From assembly GCA_050260275.1 (NCBI GenBank), contig JBLNBX010000007.1, positions 1 to 10,269 of the forward strand: 10,269 nt of DNA. The letters run 5' to 3'. This document shows positions 6,200-10,269 of the stretch, in pieces (position 1 is the stretch's first letter; every line of letters starts with the position of its first letter). Source of the DNA: DATMXS01 sp050260275. GTDB lineage: Bacteria > Acidobacteriota > Terriglobia > Bryobacterales > Bryobacteraceae. A program made the position numbers and the translations under genes. The notes under the pieces are model-generated. The model did not search any database. It was given only the letters and a program-made list of their open reading frames with translations, and had not been told where the DNA came from.

Positions 6200-6628
6200 C
6201 TACAGATCGGCCTTCCGGACCTGCGACGGGTGCTTCGCGCCAGGTTGCGCCTGGTATTTCGAGGCGCACTTGGCCTGGATCTGAGATGCCTCGAAAACGT
6301 TGCCGGGGCCGAGCTTTCCGTCAGCTATAGCCTGAGCGCTGTCGCGGAAAGTGTCTGGCAGCGGGCTGGTTCCGCTGTAGACGCACTTCAGCGCCTGGCC
6401 GTCCTGCGTCAGCGTGAACTCCACCTCCCGGCCCGTGCGAATGATCGAGCCCGGCGCCACTTCGCCAGCCACGCGCAGGCGCTTGCCGTGCGCGGCGTCA
6501 CCCATCTGGCGCAATTCGGCGACCGTGACGTAGTAGGTCTTGCTTTCGCTGATGCCCCCGGCAGCAAGCCATGCCAGCGACCCGATGATCACCAGGATGA
6601 GAGCCCCGAACTTCCAATAGGTCTTCAT
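6200..6628 (-). CDS. ccmE: CcmE haem chaperone, Cys (CxxxY) variant
   Basis: This 142-residue protein has an N-terminal membrane anchor (residues 6-24) and a periplasmic OB-fold beta barrel. Family markers include G-K-R-L-R-V-A-G-E-V (48-57), a middle strand block EFTLTQDGQALKCVYSG, and LPDTFRDSAQAIADGKL (90-106). CcmE shuttles haem from CcmC to CcmF. In the E. coli type a covalent haem is held by His in H-x-x-x-Y. Here the equivalent motif, EASQIQAKCASKY, has Cys121 and Tyr125, the C-x-x-x-Y form known from archaeal and Desulfovibrio-type CcmE. The tail has a histidine (H133) but not in the canonical position. It is the first gene of the operon. The ATG is preceded by AAAGG at 6-7 bases and by a TATACT box. 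Confidence 0.94.
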   Translation of the reverse strand: MKTYWKFGALILVIIGSLAWLAAGGISESKTYYVTVAELRQMGDAAHGKRLRVAGEVAPGSIIRTGREVEFTLTQDGQALKCVYSGTSPLPDTFRDSAQAIADGKLGPGNVFEASQIQAKCASKYQAQPGAKHPSQVRKADL

Positions 6629-6645
6629 TTAAGGCCTTTGCTCAG

Positions 6646-6651
6646 AGTATA
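6646..6651 (-). promoter_or_regulatory. ccmE: Candidate -10 box for the ccm operon
   Basis: The minus strand reads TATACT 17 bases upstream of the ccmE ATG, a good match to a sigma-70 -10 element. It would give a very short leader containing the AAAGG ribosome binding site. No convincing -35 sits 16-18 bases further upstream, so the element is a candidate only. Confidence 0.35.
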
Positions 6652-6721
6652 GCGAAATGGGTAGAACTTCATCCTGAACAAGCGTTTAATTTCGTTACGG
6701 CAAATGCCCGCACTCGAAACC

Positions 6722-6759
6722 GGCCGGATCACCGCACTTCCGCTCGCTTGCGGCCGGCC
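6722..6759 (-). terminator. Possible hairpin terminator after the GNAT gene
   Basis: On the minus strand GGCCGG-CCGCA pairs with TGCGG-(4-base bulge)-CCGGCC around a 12-base loop, giving 11 G+C-rich pairs 22 bases after the GNAT stop. Only three Ts (GGTTTCG) follow, so if it terminates it is weak or Rho-assisted. It sits in the 152-base gap that separates the aminotransferase/GNAT unit from ccmE. Confidence 0.3.
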
Positions 6760-6780
6760 TCGCCTTGCCGCACCGGTCTG

Positions 6781-7746
6781 CTAGAACCCCGTCCACACCA
6801 TCGCCGGGAATTGCCGCCGCACTCCGAACCCCATACCGTGATACAGCCGCACCGCATTCGCGTTTGATGCCGTGACGGTAAGACTGACGCGTCCGGACCC
6901 CGTTTCCGCCAGAGAGCACATCGAGCGCCGCACCAGCTCGTACCCTATCCCGAGGCCCTTGAACTGCGGCGTCACGCACACCTGAGTGATGTGCCCCACG
7001 CTGGCCGACACCATGCTGGTGAGAACGATTCCAACCAGGCGGCCGGTATCGCGGTGGACTGCCACCCAGGACGCCGGCGCGAAAAACACGCCACAGCCGG
7101 GGTACTGGATGATGTTGTACAGGAACCGCCGGGCGCCGGCGGCGGAGCGGTACTGGTCGTTGATCTCGCTGTCGATATGCGACCTGTAGGCCGCGGCGAT
7201 GACCTGCGCGGCGGCATCCTGGCGGCGCTCGCTCCACAACTCGAACGCGATATCCCCGGCCGGCGCCGGCGCCAGGCTTCCGCAGCCCGCCAGTTCCGCC
7301 ACCATGAAGTTCCGCGTATACGAGCGGGCGTAGCGCGAGAGCGGCAGTGGGCGGCCGTACACAGGCCGTGCCAGCATGAGCTGCGTTTCAATGCGGTGCA
7401 CGTGCCGGGTGCGCATCAGACGGCCCGCCACAGCGTCCAGCAGCAGCAACTCGCTTTCAGCGGTGCGGTATGCCGCGCCTACGTACAGGTTGCCGATGAG
7501 ACCTTTGCCGTCCTCGCAGACAAAGTACGAGTAGGCCACCGTCCGGCCCGCGCTCGTAAGTGCGTATCCGCTCAGGGCGCGGGCCTCCAGGAAGCGCCGC
7601 ACCAGCTCGGCCGAGGACGTGTAATCCCAGTCGAGCTGCTCGTGCCATTCCGAGACCTCTTCCGCGAGAAGCTCCTCGATATCCTGGGCGCGGACCTGCC
7701 ACAGGTCCACTACCTCCAGCCCCGGCATATCGGGAACGGCGGCCAT
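6781..7746 (-). CDS. Tandem-domain GNAT-family N-acetyltransferase
   Basis: This 321-residue predicted cytoplasmic acetyl-CoA-dependent acyltransferase has unknown substrate. The C-terminal half (about 165-321) is a full GNAT fold. Motif A lies at about 252-275, with V-C-V-T-P followed by Q261-F-K-G264-L-G266-I-G for the CoA pyrophosphate. The later strand/helix SLTVTASNANAVRLYHGMGF is the typical N-x-x-A-x-x-L-Y-x-x-x-G-F end. The N-terminal half (about 10-125) looks like a second, degenerate GNAT domain: GYALTSAGRTVAYSYFV, then LYVGAAYRTAESELLLLDAV, lacking the Q/R-x-x-G-x-G loop. The gene starts 17 bases after the aminotransferase stop and is probably co-transcribed. The start is the only ATG near the junction, without a strong Shine-Dalgarno. 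A link to amino acid metabolism is suggested only by its neighbour. Confidence 0.85.
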   Translation of the reverse strand: MAAVPDMPGLEVVDLWQVRAQDIEELLAEEVSEWHEQLDWDYTSSAELVRRFLEARALSGYALTSAGRTVAYSYFVCEDGKGLIGNLYVGAAYRTAESELLLLDAVAGRLMRTRHVHRIETQLMLARPVYGRPLPLSRYARSYTRNFMVAELAGCGSLAPAPAGDIAFELWSERRQDAAAQVIAAAYRSHIDSEINDQYRSAAGARRFLYNIIQYPGCGVFFAPASWVAVHRDTGRLVGIVLTSMVSASVGHITQVCVTPQFKGLGIGYELVRRSMCSLAETGSGRVSLTVTASNANAVRLYHGMGFGVRRQFPAMVWTGF

Positions 7747-7763
7747 ATATGAAGGTTACACCG

Positions 7764-8945
7764 TCAGGATGCCAGCCAACGCTTAATGTTCCGGGTTGCC
7801 TGCCTGATGCGCTGCTCGTTTTCGACCAGGGCGAACCGGACGTGCCCCTCGCCCATGGGGCCGAAACCTACGCCGGGCGACACCGCAACGAGAGCGTTAT
7901 CGAGCAACTGCTTGGAGAACTCCAGCGAGCCCAGATCGCGGAAGCGCTCGGGTATGGCCGCCCAGAGGAACATGGTGCCCTTCGGGCGCTCAACCTCCCA
8001 GCCGGCGCGGCACAAGCCGTCGGCGAGCACGTCCCGCCGCATCTGGTACGTTTCGCGTATCTTCGTTGTCTCTCCGGTACACTCACGGAGGGCCAGGATG
8101 GCCGCAATTTGAATCGGCTGGAAAACGCCATAGTCTAAGTAGCTTTTTATGCGGGCCAGCGCGGCTATCATTTTCTCGTTTCCGACGCAGAAACCCACAC
8201 GCCAGCCGGCCATGTTGAAGCTCTTCGACATGGAGAAGATCTCGACGGCGACGTCGGTGGCGCCTTCCACTTCCAGAATGCTCGGCGCGCGGTATCCGTC
8301 AAAGCACAGGTCAGCGTAGGCGAAATCGTGCACGACCATCGCCCCGTGCTCGCGGGCCAGGGCGACGACGGCGCGGTGGAAGTCGATATCCACGCAGAGC
8401 GTCGTGGGGTTGTGCGGGAACGAGATAAGGATCACCTTGGGACGCGGGGAGCCCTTCCGGAACAGGTCCTCCAGGCCGTTCAAAAACTCCGCAGGCGTGG
8501 GCATCGGGAGCAGGCACGGGGTGCCCTCGGCCATCGTAACTCCCCACTGGTGAATGGGATAAGCCGGGTTCGGGGAGACTACGGCATCGCCCGGGCCGAC
8601 CACCGCGAACAGCAGGTGGGCAAGGGCGTCCTTCGCGCCGATGGTGACGATGGCCTGCTTTTCCGAATCCAGCTTAACTCCATAGTTCGCCGCGTAGCGC
8701 CGGACGATCTCCTCCCGCAGCTTGGGGATTCCCCGCGACAGCGAGTACCGGTGGTTCCGTGGATTCCGGGCTGCCTCGACGAGCTTTGCGACCACAACTT
8801 CCGGAGTGGATCCGTCGGGGTTTCCCATCCCGAGGTCGATGACGTCGAGTTGCTGTGCCCGGAGCTCTGCCTTGCGCGCGTTTACCTCGGCAAACACGTA
8901 TGGAGGCAGCTTTTGTATGCGATAGAACTCACCTGAGGTGCTCAT
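7764..8945 (-). CDS. alaC: AlaC-type aminotransferase (glutamate-pyruvate aminotransferase)
   Basis: This is a 393-residue fold-type I PLP aminotransferase. It resembles E. coli AlaC (YfdZ) along its whole length, in remembered blocks: F-x-R-I-x-x-LPPYVF at the N-terminus, I-D-x-x-MGNPDG-x-TP, Y-S-x-SRGIP-x-LR, HPT-like SFPHNPTT, VVHDFAYAD, and HVRFALVEN near the end. The PLP lysine is K241 in SMSKSFNMAGWR. N179, D207 and Y210 occupy cofactor-binding positions, R249 the phosphate site and R370 the substrate carboxylate site. AlaC makes alanine from pyruvate and glutamate. Relatives include LL-diaminopimelate and other group I aminotransferases, so exact substrate is inferred. The ATG at 8943-8945 begins just before the conserved EFYRIQKLPPYVF block. 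No clear Shine-Dalgarno is visible. It heads the unit with the GNAT gene. Confidence 0.93.
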   Translation of the reverse strand: MSTSGEFYRIQKLPPYVFAEVNARKAELRAQQLDVIDLGMGNPDGSTPEVVVAKLVEAARNPRNHRYSLSRGIPKLREEIVRRYAANYGVKLDSEKQAIVTIGAKDALAHLLFAVVGPGDAVVSPNPAYPIHQWGVTMAEGTPCLLPMPTPAEFLNGLEDLFRKGSPRPKVILISFPHNPTTLCVDIDFHRAVVALAREHGAMVVHDFAYADLCFDGYRAPSILEVEGATDVAVEIFSMSKSFNMAGWRVGFCVGNEKMIAALARIKSYLDYGVFQPIQIAAILALRECTGETTKIRETYQMRRDVLADGLCRAGWEVERPKGTMFLWAAIPERFRDLGSLEFSKQLLDNALVAVSPGVGFGPMGEGHVRFALVENEQRIRQATRNIKRWLAS

Positions 8946-8992
8946 GATTTAATCAATAATAACGTGTTACGGGAGGGATTCGCGCCCGGCGC

Positions 8993-9022
8993 TTGACAAA
9001 GGCCGCCCGTCAGGCGTACAGA
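8993..9022 (+). promoter_or_regulatory. Sigma-70-like promoter for the 46-codon gene
   Basis: A perfect TTGACA -35 hexamer is followed, after 18 bases, by TACAGA as a -10 candidate. Transcription would begin near 9029, immediately before the ribosome binding site. The -10 matches consensus only moderately. Confidence 0.4.
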
Positions 9023-9030
9023 TCCAACAA

Positions 9031-9036
9031 GGGAGG
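9031..9036 (+). promoter_or_regulatory. Strong Shine-Dalgarno of the small membrane protein gene
   Basis: GGGAGG precedes ATG by 4 bases (GGGAGGGTGAATG). The codon directly before the ATG is an in-frame TGA, so the start cannot lie further upstream. Confidence 0.65.
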
Positions 9037-9040
9037 GTGA

Positions 9041-9181
9041 ATGGCCGGCCGGAGCAATGTTGACAGGCCGGAGGCCGAGGAGAGGAAGGTCGTTGTACTT
9101 GAGTTCGTGGCGGCCTTCGCGATTCTCTCGATAATCGCGCTCGTCCTTTACATGGTGTTCAGCTACCGTCCGGCGGCATAA
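9041..9181 (+). CDS. Small single-span membrane protein, unknown function (46 aa)
   Basis: This is a 46-codon ORF, ATG to TAA. The protein has a charged N-terminus (MAGRSNVDRPEAEERK, residues 1-16), one strongly hydrophobic helix at about 17-40 (VVVLEFVAAFAILSIIALVL plus YMVF), and a short SYRPAA tail. It is predicted to be an inner membrane protein with one span. I do not recognise its family. Support for a real gene is the GGGAGG ribosome binding site, the TTGACA promoter element, an in-frame stop just before the ATG, and a clean charged-then-hydrophobic layout. It is the only plus-strand gene in the window. Its last 23 bases overlap the end of the opposing nucleotidyltransferase gene. With a single glutamate inside the helix (E21) it could be a subunit-like or regulatory peptide, but that is speculation. 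Confidence 0.68.
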   Translation: MAGRSNVDRPEAEERKVVVLEFVAAFAILSIIALVLYMVFSYRPAA

Positions 9182-10269
9182 GCTCTTCTCCGCCGGGCGC
9201 GGCGAATCGCGACCGCACGAACTCGAGCGCCTCGCCGCTATCTGCGAGGCTTCCTTCCAACTGTGCGTCCTCAACGGCCCTCAGAATGCGTGCGAACGCC
9301 GGCCCCGGGGTGTAGCCCGCGGCGATCAGGTCATCACCGGTGATGAGCGGCGGGGGCTTGAGCGACTCCGGCGGCTGCTCCGCCAGCTTCCTCTGTATGA
9401 AGTCGTAGTTGTCGAGCCAGCCGTGACTGGCCGCGCAGTCCAGGCGGTGCAGCTCCAGGTGCTCGTCGAACCCCTCCATGCGCATGAAGCGCTTGAGCGT
9501 GCTCTCGCGCATGTTGCGCACGTCCTTGAACCTCAGGTGATTGCGGATGAGCGCCTCCACGCGCCGCGTCTCGCTGTTCGAGAACCGCAACCGCTGCATG
9601 ATCTCCACGGCCATGTCCGCCCCTACCTCGGCGTGTTGATCGAAGCGGATGCGGTCCGCAACGCGGAATGTCCGCGGCTTGCCCACGTCGTGCAGCAGAA
9701 CGCCCATGGCGAGCGTAACGCTCGGATTCCTCATCCGTTCGAGCATCATGAGGGTGTGCGTCCAGACGTCGCCTTCGGGATGGAACTCGGGCGGCTGTTC
9801 GACTCCCTTCATCGCCGCAACCTCGGGGAGGATGTCGCCAAGCAGGCCCGTGGCGTCCAGAAGCTCGAAGCCGCGCCGCGCCGCGCCCTCCGTGAGGATG
9901 CGGACCAGTTCATCGCGGACCCGCTCGGCGGATATCGCGCGAATGCGCGAGTGCAGCTCGCGTATGGCTTCGAAGGTTTTCTCTTCGATGGTGAAGCCGA
10001 GCCGTGCGGCGAAGCGGACGGCCCTGAGCATACGCAGGTGGTCCTCGGCGAAACGGCGCGCCGGGTCTCCTACGGCGCGGATCTGGCGCAGGGCGAGATC
10101 CGCGCGGCCTCCGGCGAAGTCGAGCACCTCGCCCGACGCCGGGTCGAGCAGCAGGGCGTTCACGGTGAAGTCGCGGCGCAGGACGTCCTGCCGGGGGTCG
10201 GATTCGAACTCCACCGCAACCGGATGGCGCCCGTCCAGGTAGGAGTGGTCGCTGCGGAATGTCGCGACC
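9159..10269 (-). CDS. cca: CCA tRNA nucleotidyltransferase / poly(A) polymerase family (partial, N-terminus beyond window end)
   Basis: The last ~369 residues are visible; the reading frame runs out of the window, so the N-terminal GS-x-x-R and D-x-D catalytic metal motifs are not seen. What remains is clearly a class II nucleotidyltransferase. It has VATFRSDHSYLDGRHP at the very edge, the RRDFTVNAL motif, FAGGRADLALRQIRAVGDP, and the nucleotide-templating EDHLRMLRAVRFAARLGF (E-D-x-x-R). A central HD-type domain follows (WTHTLMML, LLHDVGKP, DQHAEVGA, IRNHLRF), and the C-terminal ITGDDLIAAGYTPGPAFARIL block is typical of bacterial CCA-adding enzymes. These enzymes repair or complete the 3' CCA of tRNAs; some bacteria split CCA- and A-adding roles between paralogues, which this sequence does not settle. 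A GTG at 10212-10214 is internal because conserved sequence continues upstream of it. Confidence 0.92.
   Translation of the reverse strand, partial: VATFRSDHSYLDGRHPVAVEFESDPRQDVLRRDFTVNALLLDPASGEVLDFAGGRADLALRQIRAVGDPARRFAEDHLRMLRAVRFAARLGFTIEEKTFEAIRELHSRIRAISAERVRDELVRILTEGAARRGFELLDATGLLGDILPEVAAMKGVEQPPEFHPEGDVWTHTLMMLERMRNPSVTLAMGVLLHDVGKPRTFRVADRIRFDQHAEVGADMAVEIMQRLRFSNSETRRVEALIRNHLRFKDVRNMRESTLKRFMRMEGFDEHLELHRLDCAASHGWLDNYDFIQRKLAEQPPESLKPPPLITGDDLIAAGYTPGPAFARILRAVEDAQLEGSLADSGEALEFVRSRFAAPGGEELMPPDGS

Larger units (their letters stand above)
8946..9040. promoter_or_regulatory. Divergent intergenic region with promoters for alaC and the small plus-strand gene
   Basis: These 95 bases separate two divergent start codons. 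On the plus strand TTGACA (8993-8998) lies 18 bases before TACAGA (9017-9022), a plausible sigma-70 promoter for the small gene starting at 9041. On the minus strand an A/T-rich stretch at 8946-8961 contains TATTAT (8956-8961), a possible -10 for alaC, but the -35 position is poor. Confidence 0.45.

Noticed and set aside
6189..6269. 27-codon N-terminal extension of CcmF into ccmE
   Set aside because: It lies over the ccmE coding end, has no membrane-protein character, and the ATG at 6188 begins the first predicted span.
4395..6284. 629-codon open frame on the plus strand opposite ccmF
   Set aside because: It is rich in Arg, His, Gln and Glu with no recognisable domain. It mirrors the codon structure of ccmF, a typical antisense shadow in GC-rich DNA.
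10212..10214. GTG as the start codon of the nucleotidyltransferase gene
   Set aside because: Conserved class II motif residues continue in frame upstream to the window edge, so this Val is internal and the gene is partial.

Overview
This is a GC-rich, gene-dense bacterial window with almost every gene on the minus strand. The gene order, the noncanonical Ccm proteins and the CcmI-like/zinc-ribbon protein suggest an Acidobacteriota-type soil bacterium (Solibacter/Bryobacter-like). That placement is inferred from gene content and protein flavour only, as no marker gene was compared. I see no mobile element, CRISPR array, rRNA or tRNA.

Region 1 (about 1-6660, minus strand) is one long System I cytochrome c maturation operon. 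It reads, in transcription order, ccmE - ccmF - ccmH-like - a CcmI-like protein with a zinc ribbon - a secreted/anchored protein with a carboxypeptidase-regulatory-like domain - ccmA - ccmB - ccmC - ccmD (cut by the window start). Four consecutive junctions (ccmF/ccmH, ccmH/ccmI-like, ccmI-like/beta protein, beta protein/ccmA) are 4-base ATGA stop/start overlaps. ccmA and ccmB overlap by 55 bases. CcmC loads haem onto CcmE, CcmAB(D) drives release of holo-CcmE, and CcmF with CcmH/CcmI ligates haem to apocytochrome. The operon departs from the E. coli pattern: CcmE has Cys in a C-x-x-x-Y motif instead of the haem-binding His, the CcmH-like protein has a C-x-C-x-C cluster rather than C-x-x-C, the CcmI-like protein carries a zinc ribbon instead of TPR repeats, and an uncharacterised periplasmic beta-domain protein is embedded in the chain. 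No ccmG-type thioredoxin is visible in the window.

Region 2 (6781-8945, minus strand) is a probable two-gene unit: an AlaC-type PLP aminotransferase followed after 17 bases by a two-domain GNAT acetyltransferase. A possible weak hairpin terminator lies between the GNAT gene and ccmE.

Region 3 (8946-10269) holds a 95-base divergent intergenic region and a 46-codon plus-strand gene for a single-span membrane protein with a strong Shine-Dalgarno. That gene overlaps tail-to-tail by 23 bases with a class II CCA-adding/poly(A) polymerase-family gene whose N-terminus lies beyond the window end. No gene-free stretch exceeds 300 bases.
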